Notes under the pieces: model-generated | The model's database searches: none | What the model was told of the DNA's origin: nothing | What the model saw: only the letters and a program-made list of their open reading frames with translations | Position numbers and translations under genes: made by a program | Origin: JAVVHH01 sp964613945 | Lineage (GTDB): Bacteria; Pseudomonadota; Alphaproteobacteria; Acetobacterales; Acetobacteraceae | Assembly (NCBI GenBank): GCA_964613945.1 | Contig: CAZTJC010000004.1 | Span: 113,205-177,204, forward strand | Reading direction: 5' to 3' | Length of the DNA: 64,000 nucleotides | Shown here: positions 1 through 7,960 of the stretch, piece by piece | How positions within the stretch are numbered: the stretch's first letter is position 1 | Layout: each line of letters starts with the position of its first letter

Positions 1-363
1 GTCGGTATCCTCCGCCCGACCCATCCAGATCCGCAGCATGGGCCGATCCTCCCACGGGATCGCCTGCAACTCCGGATGCGGCGACATCACCATCTCGCCC
101 GGCAGGTTGTGCGACGCCAAGTAGTCAGCCACCGCTCCCGGCACCGATGCCGCGTCCGGCACCCGGTCCACCGTGCCGAACTCCTTTTCCACGTTGCGCA
201 CGAACAGGTCGATCTGATCCGCCCGCGGCACCTGGCTCCGCTCCGGTATCAAATGCCGTGGATGGCTGGCCAATCGCCCGCCCAGCATCGCCTGCTGGTC
301 CCCCGGCAGCTCCCCTCGGCGCAGGCTGCGCCGGATGCTGCCCAACACGGCTTCCTTAGTCAT
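1..363 (-). CDS. lutC: LutC, lactate utilization protein C (LUD domain), 5' part only
   Basis: This is the N-terminal 121 residues of a LUD-domain protein; the rest lies beyond the left edge of the window. LutC is the third component of the LutABC iron-sulfur complex that oxidises L-lactate to pyruvate. The start ATG at 363 overlaps the lutB stop in an ATGA arrangement (360-363), so translation is probably coupled to lutB. The visible part begins MTKEAVLGSIRRSL and has the usual charged helical N-terminus of the family. Identification rests mainly on its position directly after lutA and lutB; the family is typically a little over 200 residues. Confidence 0.85.
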   Translation of the reverse strand, partial: MTKEAVLGSIRRSLRRGELPGDQQAMLGGRLASHPRHLIPERSQVPRADQIDLFVRNVEKEFGTVDRVPDAASVPGAVADYLASHNLPGEMVMSPHPELQAIPWEDRPMLRIWMGRAEDTD

Positions 364-1790
364 GCCCGCTGCCGAGCCTTCTGCTGCTTCTTGTATTGCG
401 CGAAGAACGTCGCCCCCTCCGGCGCCGGCAGGTCCCGCCCCCCGGTCCAGCCTCCCGCGAACGGCAACGACGCGAACCGCCCCTTCTTTCGCCCCATCAA
501 CCCCAGCCCGAACGCCCCCAGCCGCGTCGCTGCCCGATACCAGCCCGGCCGCCGTGCGAACCACGCCCACAGCGCCAGATTGCTCCGCGTCGCCTTGGGC
601 GTCAGATGCCGCTCGAACTCCCGCTCTCGCCAATGCCGCATCATCTTCGGCAACGGGATCTTCACCGGGCACACGCTCTCGCACTTGCCGCAGAACGTGC
701 TGGCATTCGGCAACTGCGCCGACTTGTCCACCCCGATCAGGCTCGGCGTCAGCACCGACCCCATCGGCCCCGGATACACCCAGCCATACGCATGCCCGCC
801 CACCGCGCCATACACCGGGCAATGGTTCATGCACGCCGCGCACCGGATGCAGCGCAGCATCTCCTGGAACTCGGTTCCCAGCATCGCCGACCGCCCGTTA
901 TCGATCAGCACCACATGATACTGCTCCGGCCCGTCCAGATCCGCCGGCCGCCGCACCCCCGTGCTGAACGTCGTGTAGACGGAGAAATCCTGCCCCGTTG
1001 CCGACCGCGCCAGCAGCCGCAACAGGCTGGTCGCGTCCTCCAGCGTCGGCACGCATTTCTCGATGGACGCCAGCACCACGTGCACCCGCGGCAGCGTCTG
1101 TGTCAGGTCGCCATTGCCCTCATTGGTCACGATCACCGAGCTGCCGGTCTCGGCAATCAGGAAGTTAGCCCCCGTGATCCCCACATCCGCCGCCAGGAAC
1201 TTCGACCTGAGTCGCGACCGCGCCTCCGTCAGAATGTCCCGCCGCTCACCGAACACCCGGTCCACCGGCAGGTCCGTGTGCGACAACCGGAACTGCGCCT
1301 CCCAATCCTCCCGGTTCAGATGAAACGCGGGGGCAATGATGTGGCTCGGCGTCTCGTCCCGCAGCTGGATGATGTACTCGCCCAGATCCGTCTCGATCGG
1401 CGCGATCCCGTGCTTCGACAGATGCGCGTTGATCCCCAACTCCTCGGAGATCATCGACTTCCCCTTGGTCACCGTCTTGGCACCAACATCGCGGCAGATG
1501 CCCAGCACGATCTCGCGCGCCTCGTCCGCATCCGCGGCCCAGTGCACGACCCCACCGGCCCGGTTCACGTTCGCCTCGAACTGCTCGAGGTAGAAATCCA
1601 GGTTCGCCAGCGCGTGGTCCTTGATCTCCCGCCCGATCTCCCGCAGCCGTTCGAACTCCGGCAGATTCGCCACCGCCGCCGACCGCCGCGCGATGAACTG
1701 CGGCTTGCTGAACGCCAGCGCCTTCTGCAGCCCGGCATCCTCCATCGCCGCCGTCGCATTCTGCTTGAACTTCGTCGACGTGATCTGCAT
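360..1790 (-). CDS. lutB: LutB, lactate utilization iron-sulfur protein
   Basis: A 476-residue LUD-domain plus ferredoxin-type protein, the central subunit of the cytosolic LutABC L-lactate oxidation complex. The N-terminal LUD region contains the GANFLIAETGSSVIVTNEGN-type core. Two Cys clusters follow, CIRCAACMNHCPV from about residue 314 and CGKCESVCPV from about residue 367, consistent with two 4Fe-4S centres. The open frame continues upstream to 2141, but the ATG at 1790 is chosen: it shares its A with the lutA TGA stop (TGATG), and the protein then begins MQITSTKFKQN, which fits family length. Gene order lutA-lutB-lutC is the canonical operon. Confidence 0.95.
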   Translation of the reverse strand: MQITSTKFKQNATAAMEDAGLQKALAFSKPQFIARRSAAVANLPEFERLREIGREIKDHALANLDFYLEQFEANVNRAGGVVHWAADADEAREIVLGICRDVGAKTVTKGKSMISEELGINAHLSKHGIAPIETDLGEYIIQLRDETPSHIIAPAFHLNREDWEAQFRLSHTDLPVDRVFGERRDILTEARSRLRSKFLAADVGITGANFLIAETGSSVIVTNEGNGDLTQTLPRVHVVLASIEKCVPTLEDATSLLRLLARSATGQDFSVYTTFSTGVRRPADLDGPEQYHVVLIDNGRSAMLGTEFQEMLRCIRCAACMNHCPVYGAVGGHAYGWVYPGPMGSVLTPSLIGVDKSAQLPNASTFCGKCESVCPVKIPLPKMMRHWREREFERHLTPKATRSNLALWAWFARRPGWYRAATRLGAFGLGLMGRKKGRFASLPFAGGWTGGRDLPAPEGATFFAQYKKQQKARQRA

Positions 1791-2566
1791 CAGCGTACTT
1801 CCTCCGGCTGCCCGATCGGCGGCGCCTCGTCCGTCATGTTGGCCAGAACCTCCGCCACGTGCCGGACCGCGATCCCGCTTCCCAGCCGGCTCAGCCGCCC
1901 CGCCATGTTCAACAGGCATCCCATATCGCCCGAGAGCAGCGTATCCGCCCCGGTCGCCATCACGTCCGCCGCCTTGTCGCTCACCATCCGGGTCGAGATG
2001 TCCGGGTACTTTATGCAGAACGTGCCACCAAACCCGCAGCACACCTCCGGGTCCACCATCTCCCGCAACTCGACCCCGGTCACGCTTCGCAGCAACGCCC
2101 GCGGCTGCGCCTTGACCCCCATCTCCCGCAGTCCGGCGCACGAATCGTGATACGTCACCCGCCCCGAATACAGCGCCGGCACCCGGTCCACTTTCATCAC
2201 GTCGGTCAGGAAACTCACCAGCTCATAGGTCCTGCCCGCCAGAGCATCCGCCTCCGCCCGCAAGTTCGGATCGTCGCCCATCAACTCCGGCAGGTGATGC
2301 CGGATCATGCCGCCGCATGACCCCGACGGCACCACCACGTAATCGAACCCTCGGAACGCCGCGATCACCTGCCGCCCCAGATCCCGCGCCGTCGCCCGAT
2401 CCCCGGAATTGTACGCTGGCTGCCCGCAGCACGTCTGCAGCGCCGGCACCTCCACGACGCATCCGGCCTCCTCAAGCAGCTTGATCGCCGCGAACCCCAC
2501 ACTCGGCCGGTGCAGGTCCACCAGGCAGGTCACATACAATCCAACGCGCGGTTTAGCTTGAGCCAT
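1790..2566 (-). CDS. lutA: LutA, lactate utilization heterodisulfide-reductase-like subunit
   Basis: A 258-residue protein with two CCG-type cysteine-rich motifs (CCG at about residues 46-48 and 176-178, the latter in PEVCCGFGG), the signature of the heterodisulfide reductase/GlpC-like family. It is the first Lut subunit and probably carries an unusual Fe-S cluster in the L-lactate oxidising complex. It opens the lutABC operon and lies 19 bases downstream of the DPPY methyltransferase stop, so all five leftward genes from 3857 may be one transcript. No LutR or LldR-type regulator is visible next to it. Confidence 0.95.
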   Translation of the reverse strand: MAQAKPRVGLYVTCLVDLHRPSVGFAAIKLLEEAGCVVEVPALQTCCGQPAYNSGDRATARDLGRQVIAAFRGFDYVVVPSGSCGGMIRHHLPELMGDDPNLRAEADALAGRTYELVSFLTDVMKVDRVPALYSGRVTYHDSCAGLREMGVKAQPRALLRSVTGVELREMVDPEVCCGFGGTFCIKYPDISTRMVSDKAADVMATGADTLLSGDMGCLLNMAGRLSRLGSGIAVRHVAEVLANMTDEAPPIGQPEEVR

Positions 2567-2585
2567 CCCTCAACCTAGGAGCGCT

Positions 2586-3176
2586 TCACCGCCTTCGGAA
2601 GAGCGTCACCACCCGAAACCGATGGTTCGTCGACTTCACCATCCCAATCACCCCGTCGAGGTCGAACGCCTCCTTGCGATACATCGGCAGCACCTGGTCC
2701 AGCCACGCCACATGCGCCCCCGCCGGCAAGCGCTGCAGCGCTCGCATCACCACGTTCCGCTTGATCATCGTGGTCCGGTACCGCTCGGCATCCTCGATGC
2801 TGTACGGCGGGTCCGCCAGCACCAGGTCGTAGCTCTCCAGCGGCACGCCCGTGAGCGTCTGCGCGTCATCGACGTAGGTGGGCGCCAAGGCCGGGTTGAT
2901 GTCCACCGTATCGCCCGGCAGCACCGCCAGTTCGACCCGGCCGCTGAACAGGTGCAGCACCCGCTTTTTGTCAGGAAACAACGCCTTGATCCGCCGCAGG
3001 TACCCAGCCGGATACCCGCCGTAGTATGAACTCCGGACGGTGTAGTTGTTTCCCATGATCCACGTGCCGACCAGGCGACCGTCCTCGCTGACGAACAGCG
3101 AGCGCGGATATTTCGTCGTCTTGACGTAGTGATCGACCCGCTCTTCCAGCGAGAGCGGGCCGGGTACCTCCACCAC
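2586..3176 (-). CDS. Predicted class I SAM-dependent methyltransferase with DPPY motif
   Basis: A 196-residue protein with a methyltransferase motif I-like stretch VLHLFSGRVE (about 74-83) and a DPPY catalytic motif (122-125, in LVLADPPYS). DPPY is typical of N6-adenine or N4-cytosine DNA methyltransferases and some RNA methyltransferases, so a nucleic-acid amino-methyltransferase role is inferred. There is no adjacent endonuclease and no recognisable target-recognition domain, so this is an orphan enzyme. The start is a GTG directly after the TAG of the Tim44-like gene; in-frame alternatives exist. Substrate unknown. Confidence 0.7.
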   Translation of the reverse strand: MVEVPGPLSLEERVDHYVKTTKYPRSLFVSEDGRLVGTWIMGNNYTVRSSYYGGYPAGYLRRIKALFPDKKRVLHLFSGRVELAVLPGDTVDINPALAPTYVDDAQTLTGVPLESYDLVLADPPYSIEDAERYRTTMIKRNVVMRALQRLPAGAHVAWLDQVLPMYRKEAFDLDGVIGMVKSTNHRFRVVTLFRRR

Positions 3177-3857
3177 CTAGCCGGAACGGGCTTCCGTCAT
3201 CCGCCAAGCCGGGTCGGACTGCGCCAGGTCGCGCTCGAAGGTCCAGATATCGGTGATCTCTGTCACCGCATCGGTCCCGTGCACCGGCCTGCCGTCCTTG
3301 TCGAGCGTCTCCGACACCTGGTCGGACACAAACTTCACCGTGATCGTCCCGATCGTGCCGGCGACTGCCGCAGCCTCGATGCTGGCCTGCTCGATGGAGC
3401 GGATCTCGCTCTTCATCGTCTCGCCAGCCGTCTCGCGCGCCGCGATCGCCGCCTCGAAACTGCGATAAGTCTCGTCGCCCAGCAACGGCCGCAGCGCCAC
3501 CCGATCGCCCTGGGCATACCCGGTCACGATCATGCGGAATGCGGCATCTGCGCCGGCCATGAAACGGGCCGGGTCGAAGTTGCGATCGACCTGACGCATC
3601 TGCTGCAGCGCCATGCCTGCCGGTGTGCCCGCCTCCGGCAACGGCCGCAGCGGCGTGGCCGGCTCGGCCTTCGCATCGATGGTCGGCGGCACCGGCCGAC
3701 CCATGCCCGGCACTGCGACGGGACCGCGTGACGTCGGTTGTTCCTGCCGCTCGAAGCCATCCCGCTTGCCGAGGATGCCCCTCAACCGCAGCACCAGAAA
3801 TGCGGCGATCATGCCAAAGAGTACAAGATCGATCGGGAAGCTACCGGTTCCGCCCAT
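3177..3857 (-). CDS. Tim44-like domain (TimA-type) membrane-anchored protein
   Basis: A 226-residue protein starting MGGTGSFPIDLVLFGMIAA, with one N-terminal membrane segment (about residues 7-24), a basic Pro-rich linker (about 30-80) and a C-terminal Tim44-like fold with the pattern FMAGADAAFRMIVTGYAQGD. In alphaproteobacteria these proteins are homologues of the mitochondrial import motor subunit Tim44; their bacterial role at the inner membrane is not settled. The ATG at 3857 is chosen over the longer frame to 3911 because AGGAACG lies just upstream and family members begin within a few residues of the membrane helix. Confidence 0.85.
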   Translation of the reverse strand: MGGTGSFPIDLVLFGMIAAFLVLRLRGILGKRDGFERQEQPTSRGPVAVPGMGRPVPPTIDAKAEPATPLRPLPEAGTPAGMALQQMRQVDRNFDPARFMAGADAAFRMIVTGYAQGDRVALRPLLGDETYRSFEAAIAARETAGETMKSEIRSIEQASIEAAAVAGTIGTITVKFVSDQVSETLDKDGRPVHGTDAVTEITDIWTFERDLAQSDPAWRMTEARSG

Positions 3858-3978
3858 GAGACTCGTTCCTACTGATGCCACACAGGTAAGCGGCGCACCG
3901 TGGCGAAACAACGACGGCCAGCCCCGAATGTTGCCGCCCCACGTTGCCCGATCCGCATACTCGCATTAGCTGCTGCCC

Positions 3979-4533
3979 ATGATCCTGCTGCGACACGGCC
4001 AAAGCGAGTTCAATCTCCACTTCAGCCGCACCCGGATCGATCCCGGCATCGAGGACCCGAAACTCACGCCGCTCGGTCACGAGCAGGCCGAAGCCGCCGC
4101 CGCCGCCCTGGCCGGCGCCGGGCTGCGCCGCATCGTGGTCTCGCCCTACACCCGCGCCCTGCAGACCGCCGCTCCCGTCGCCCGCGCCCTGGGCCTTCCC
4201 GTCACCGTCACCGCCACGGTGCGCGAGCGCTACGCCTTCGTCTGCGACGTCGGCTCCCCGCGCACTCACCTCCGCTCCGCCTGGCCCACACATGATTTCG
4301 ACGCCATCGACGAACGCTGGTGGCCCACGGAGGAAGAGACCACCGCCGGCATCCTCGCCCGCGCCGCCGCCTTCCGCGACCACTGGTCCACCCACCCCGA
4401 TAGCGCCCATACCCTGGTCGTCAGCCATTGGGGCTTCATCCTCGCCCTCACCAACCGCAGCGTCGGCAACGGCGACCACCTCCCCTTCGACCCGGCCGCC
4501 CTGGCCCCCGCCGAGATCGTCTGGAAACACTGA
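3979..4533 (+). CDS. Histidine phosphatase (phosphoglycerate mutase-like) family protein
   Basis: A 184-residue protein with the RHG catalytic signature near the N-terminus (LLRHGQSEFN, residues 3-12), the second conserved Arg in SPYTRALQTA and the C-terminal catalytic His in VVSHWG. These identify a cytosolic histidine-phosphatase superfamily enzyme, which forms a phosphohistidine intermediate. Sequence alone does not give the substrate. It is divergent from the Tim44-like gene across about 120 bases and is followed by secB after about 146 bases. Confidence 0.85.
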   Translation: MILLRHGQSEFNLHFSRTRIDPGIEDPKLTPLGHEQAEAAAAALAGAGLRRIVVSPYTRALQTAAPVARALGLPVTVTATVRERYAFVCDVGSPRTHLRSAWPTHDFDAIDERWWPTEEETTAGILARAAAFRDHWSTHPDSAHTLVVSHWGFILALTNRSVGNGDHLPFDPAALAPAEIVWKH

Positions 4534-4679
4534 CCGGCAGTGACCCTCCCCGCGGATGAAGCCGCCCCGCCGGCCCGCTCCTAAATCATCCTCGATCCTG
4601 GCGCGCGATCACCGCCCATGCTACCCGCCGCCCCGCCCACCATTTTCGCGCTCGCGACCACCTAGCCTCGAGGAAGACC

Positions 4680-5198
4680 ATGTCCGACGTCCAGCAAGAC
4701 CAGGGTCAAGCCCAGCCCCAGACCCCGCCGCTGATGGTCAACGCCCAATACATCAAGGACCTCTCCTTCGAAGTCCCCAACGCCCCCGAGGTGTTCTCCA
4801 CCCTCAAGTCCCAGCCGGCCGTCAACATCAACCTCGACGTCCAGGCCCGCCGCCTGCAGGACGGCCAGGACGTCTTCGAGGTCACACTCCAGATCAAGGC
4901 CGAAGCCATGGAGGCCCCCGCCGCTCCCAACGGCAATGCAAATGGCAGCGCCGCCAGCGGCAAGCCGGTCTTCATCGCCGAACTCGCCTTCTGCGGCGTC
5001 TTCACCCTCAACGGCATCCCCGCCGAGTCGATCGAGCCCATCCTGCTCGTCGAATGTCCCCGCCTGCTGTTCCCTTACGCCCGCAACATCCTCGCCGACG
5101 TCACCCGCGACGGCGGCTTCCCGCCCGTCCTGCTCCAGCCCATCGACTTCGTCGCCCTCTGGCAGAGCCGCCGCGCTCAACAGACCGCCGACGCCTAA
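4680..5198 (+). CDS. secB: Protein-export chaperone SecB
   Basis: A 172-residue SecB. It binds unfolded preproteins in the cytosol and hands them to SecA. Recognisable family segments are QYIKDLSFEVPNAPEVF near the N-terminus, FEVTLQIKAEA mid-protein and CPRLLFPYARNILADVTRDG with the following FPPVLLQPIDF towards the C-terminus. Between beta strands it carries a low-complexity insert, APNGNANGSAASG (about residues 81-93), longer than in enteric SecB. It lies upstream of cysK. Confidence 0.95.
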   Translation: MSDVQQDQGQAQPQTPPLMVNAQYIKDLSFEVPNAPEVFSTLKSQPAVNINLDVQARRLQDGQDVFEVTLQIKAEAMEAPAAPNGNANGSAASGKPVFIAELAFCGVFTLNGIPAESIEPILLVECPRLLFPYARNILADVTRDGGFPPVLLQPIDFVALWQSRRAQQTADA

Positions 5199-5223
5199 CC
5201 GTTCACAGACCGGGAGAGCCCAC

Positions 5224-6138
5224 ATGAAAGCCAACAGCGTCCTCGAGACCATCGGCCGGACCCCTCATATCCGGCTCTCCCGCCTGTTTCCTGACGCGGA
5301 GGTCTGGGTGAAGTCCGAACGCGCCAACCCCGCCGGCTCCATCAAGGACCGTGTCGCCCTTGCCATGGTCGAAGCCGCCGAGAAATCCGGCGAACTCCAG
5401 CCCGGCGGCACCATCATCGAGCCCACCTCCGGCAACACCGGCGTCGGCCTCGCCATGACCGCCGCGGTCAAGGGTTACAAGCTGATTGTCGTCATGCCGG
5501 AAAGCATGTCGGTCGAGCGCCGCCGCCTCATGCAGGCCTACGGCGCCACCTTCGAGCTCACCCCCAAGGAGGGCGGCATGAAGGCCGCCATCGCCAAGGC
5601 CGAGGAACTCCGCGCCGCCACCCCCGGCAGCTGGATCCCGCAGCAATTCGAGAACCCGGCCAACATCGACATCCACATGCGCACCACCGTCCCCGAGATC
5701 CTCGAGGACTTCCCCGACGGCATCGACGTCATCATCACCGGCGTCGGCACCGGCGGGCACATCACCGCCTGCGCCGAGGGCCTCAAGCCGCACATGCCAA
5801 ACCTCAAGGTGTTCGCCGTCGAGCCAACCCTGTCCCCCGTCATCTCCGGCGGCAGCCCGGCGCCCCACCCCATCCAGGGCATCGGCGCCGGCTTCATCCC
5901 CGGCAACCTGCACACCGCCGGCCTGGACGGCGTGATCCAGGTTGACGCCGAGGAAGCCCGCGAAATGGCCCGCCAATCCGCCAGGGAGGAAGGCGTCCTC
6001 GTCGGTATCTCCTCTGGCGCCACACTGGCCGCTATCAAGAAGAAATTGCCTGAGCTAAAGCCCGGCGCAGTCATCCTCGGCTTCAACTACGACACTGGCG
6101 AGCGTTACCTCTCCGTGCCCGATTTCCTTCCGCAGTAG
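5224..6138 (+). CDS. cysK: Cysteine synthase A (O-acetylserine sulfhydrylase)
   Basis: A 304-residue fold-type II PLP enzyme that makes L-cysteine from O-acetylserine and sulfide. The PLP lysine is K41 in NPAGSIKDR; the substrate loop TSGNTG is at about 68-73; the phosphate-binding GVGTGGHI is mid-protein; and SGGSPAPHPIQGIGAGF-type sequence follows. The start is the ATG at 5224 just after GGGAGAGCCCAC, not the longer open frame running back into secB. The C-terminus ends in the short DFLPQ tail expected of CysK. A small unknown gene follows 12 bases later. Confidence 0.95.
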   Translation: MKANSVLETIGRTPHIRLSRLFPDAEVWVKSERANPAGSIKDRVALAMVEAAEKSGELQPGGTIIEPTSGNTGVGLAMTAAVKGYKLIVVMPESMSVERRRLMQAYGATFELTPKEGGMKAAIAKAEELRAATPGSWIPQQFENPANIDIHMRTTVPEILEDFPDGIDVIITGVGTGGHITACAEGLKPHMPNLKVFAVEPTLSPVISGGSPAPHPIQGIGAGFIPGNLHTAGLDGVIQVDAEEAREMARQSAREEGVLVGISSGATLAAIKKKLPELKPGAVILGFNYDTGERYLSVPDFLPQ

Positions 6139-6150
6139 AAAGACCAACCC

Positions 6151-6453
6151 ATGAGCGACCTCAACCTTCCCGCCGCCGCCCGCCGCCTCGGCGTCTCCGT
6201 CCGCATCCTCCGCAAAGCCATCCGCGTCGGCAACATCGAAGCCCCGGCCAACATCAACGCCCTGACCCCGCTGTCGCATGACTGGCTCGCCAAAACGCAG
6301 GCGACCATCGCCGCCTCCCCCAAGGCGCTGAACGTCACCCCGCAGAAGGTCGCCCCCTTCGCCCGCTTCGAGGGCACCTCCGCCTACCAGCCCTACCCGC
6401 GCAAGGTTCGCGCCTACGTCGCCTTCAAGCGCGCCAACCGCGCTGGCGGCTGA
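6151..6453 (+). CDS. Small conserved-looking protein with HTH-like N-terminus, function unknown
   Basis: A 100-residue basic protein. Its N-terminus (LPAAARRLGVSVRILRKAIR) resembles the first helices of excisionase/MerR-type winged helix-turn-helix domains, including the typical AARRLGVS turn. The rest is rich in Ala, Pro and Lys with no recognised domain. It lies 12 bases after cysK in the same direction and is followed immediately by a 34-base palindrome, so it is probably the last gene of a secB-cysK transcription unit. DNA binding is an inference only. Confidence 0.55.
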   Translation: MSDLNLPAAARRLGVSVRILRKAIRVGNIEAPANINALTPLSHDWLAKTQATIAASPKALNVTPQKVAPFARFEGTSAYQPYPRKVRAYVAFKRANRAGG

Positions 6454-6460
6454 CGCCGTC

Positions 6461-6494
6461 TTCAACCCTCTCCCGCTAGCGGGAGAGGGTTGAA
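6461..6494. repeat. Perfect 34-base palindrome, REP-like and possible terminator
   Basis: Two 17-base arms pair perfectly around the centre TAGC-less core CCCGCT/AGCGGG, giving a hairpin with CCCTCTCCCGC on one arm. It sits between the 3' ends of two convergent genes (6453 plus, 6508 minus). A closely related hairpin with the same CCCTCTCCCGC arm occurs at 24629-24653, which suggests a dispersed REP-type element that may also stop transcription. No T-run follows on either strand. Confidence 0.7.
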
Positions 6495-6507
6495 CTCCAA
6501 GCCCGAG

Positions 6508-7257
6508 CTAGGACCCAGAGAACCAGTTGTAGCCCTGGTCCTCCCAATACCCGCCCTTCTTCTCCAGCCGGTCCGCCACCTCGATCGACGCGATGCTCTT
6601 CGCGCTCTTGAACCCGAGCTTCACCGGAATGCGCAGCCGCACCGGCGCGCCCCACTCCGGCGTCAACGGCTTGCCCAGGAAATCCAGCGCCAGGATCGTC
6701 TGCGCCTGCAACGCGCTGGCCATGTCGATGCTGGTCGAATACCCGTCGAAGCACTTGAACGTCACGAACGGCGCCTTGGTATCCGCCCCCACGCGCGCGA
6801 GGAACGTCGATAACGGCACCCCGCTCCACTGCCCGATCTGACTCCACCCCTCGATGCAGACGTGCCGCGTGATCTGCCCTTCCTGCGGCAACGTCCGCAG
6901 TTTCTCGACCGACCACGGCGTCTTGTCCGCGACCCGGCCGCCCACCTCCAACTGCCATCCCGTCGGCACCGGCTGCACCTGCCAGTCCTCGTAGAACGCG
7001 TTGAAGCGATACGGCTTGGTGATGTCCGCTTCCGTGAACTGCGTCGCCATCCGCTTCGGATTGAACAACCACGCCTGCACCCGGTCGTTCAGCGACATGC
7101 TCTTCCACAGCGCCGCGTTCACCCCGGTCTCCGTCCCGAGGTCGCACCCGGTCAGCAGCGCCAGCGACCCCAGCGACAACCCGCCCCGGATCAACCCCCG
7201 CCGCTGCAGCGACCTCAGTTCGGACCGCACGCCCGCCGGATCGAAAACCTGCTTCAT
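6508..7257 (-). CDS. Molybdopterin-dependent oxidoreductase (sulfite oxidase/MsrP-like), Tat lipoprotein
   Basis: A 249-residue oxidoreductase of the sulfite-oxidase/MsrP molybdopterin fold. The N-terminus has a twin-arginine-like signal, LQRRGLIRGGLSLG (RR at 19-20), ending in a lipobox LLTGC (Cys38), so a periplasmic lipoprotein exported folded with cofactor is predicted. The probable Mo-ligand Cys is C134 in RHVCIEGWSQIG. The following WSGVPL and the C-terminal EWGAPVRLRIPVKLGFKSAK match the family. The ATG at 7257 overlaps the cytochrome b stop (ATGA). Pairing with a haem b membrane protein fits an MsrPQ-like electron-transfer system, but the substrate is unknown. Confidence 0.85.
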   Translation of the reverse strand: MKQVFDPAGVRSELRSLQRRGLIRGGLSLGSLALLTGCDLGTETGVNAALWKSMSLNDRVQAWLFNPKRMATQFTEADITKPYRFNAFYEDWQVQPVPTGWQLEVGGRVADKTPWSVEKLRTLPQEGQITRHVCIEGWSQIGQWSGVPLSTFLARVGADTKAPFVTFKCFDGYSTSIDMASALQAQTILALDFLGKPLTPEWGAPVRLRIPVKLGFKSAKSIASIEVADRLEKKGGYWEDQGYNWFSGS

Positions 7258-7892
7258 CGATGCTCCTCCCCGCTCGGCGTACTCACCACCATCGACACCA
7301 GCGTCCGCGGGAACAGCGCCACCAGCACCAGGTGCACCACCACGAACCCCACGATTGCCACCATCAGCCCGAGATGGATCAACCGCGCGATCGCGTAACC
7401 GCCGAACAGATCCGTCATGAACCCGAGCTGCACCGGCTTCCAGATGCTCAACCCGGTGATCACCGCCAGCACCGCCGCGACGAGCACGAACCAATACAGC
7501 AGTCGCTGCACCGAGTTATAAACACCCGTCGTGTGCGGCAGCTTAAACTGCAGCGCCAACCCGGTCTCCCGCACCACGTCCCGCAGGCTCGGCCGTCCGA
7601 ACGTCCGTCGGAAATGCCCCGTCACGACCCCATAGATCAGATAGGCGACCCCGTCGGCCACCAGCAGCCACATCGCCGAGATGTGCCACGCGATCCCGCC
7701 GGCCAGCCATCCGCCCAGCGTCATCCAGTTCGGCACCGTGACCGGCAGGCTCGGCGAGGCATTGTAGATCTGCCAGCCGCTGAAGATCATGCAGAACATG
7801 GCGTAGGCCCCGACCCAGTGCATGATCCGCACCGGCCAAGGATGGGCCGCTCGAACTCTCGGGCGAGGCGCCGCGCGCATCGTTGTGGACAA
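7254..7892 (-). CDS. Cytochrome b561-type membrane haem protein, partner of the Mo oxidoreductase
   Basis: A 212-residue integral membrane protein with about four transmembrane helices, beginning with HPWPVRIMHWVGAYAMFCMIF and carrying further His residues in WHISAMWL and LIHLGLMVAIVGFVVVHLVL that fit bis-haem b ligation. It belongs to the Ni,Fe-hydrogenase/cytochrome b561 family and probably passes quinol electrons to the periplasmic Mo subunit encoded next. A TTG start at 7892 is preferred because GAAAGGA lies 7-8 bases upstream; the ATG at 7880 would leave that site too far away. Confidence 0.85.
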   Translation of the reverse strand: MSTTMRAAPRPRVRAAHPWPVRIMHWVGAYAMFCMIFSGWQIYNASPSLPVTVPNWMTLGGWLAGGIAWHISAMWLLVADGVAYLIYGVVTGHFRRTFGRPSLRDVVRETGLALQFKLPHTTGVYNSVQRLLYWFVLVAAVLAVITGLSIWKPVQLGFMTDLFGGYAIARLIHLGLMVAIVGFVVVHLVLVALFPRTLVSMVVSTPSGEEHR

Positions 7893-7960
7893 GAATGGAT
7901 CCTTTCTCGTGTTAAGGAGTTATGGGATCTCGCCATCTTTCTGAACAGGGTCATAGATAA

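Noticed and set aside
396..2150. Long open frame on the plus strand opposite lutA and lutB
   Set aside because: It is antisense to two well-supported genes, its translation is Arg/Pro/His-rich low-complexity typical of GC-rich shadow frames, and it has no family pattern.
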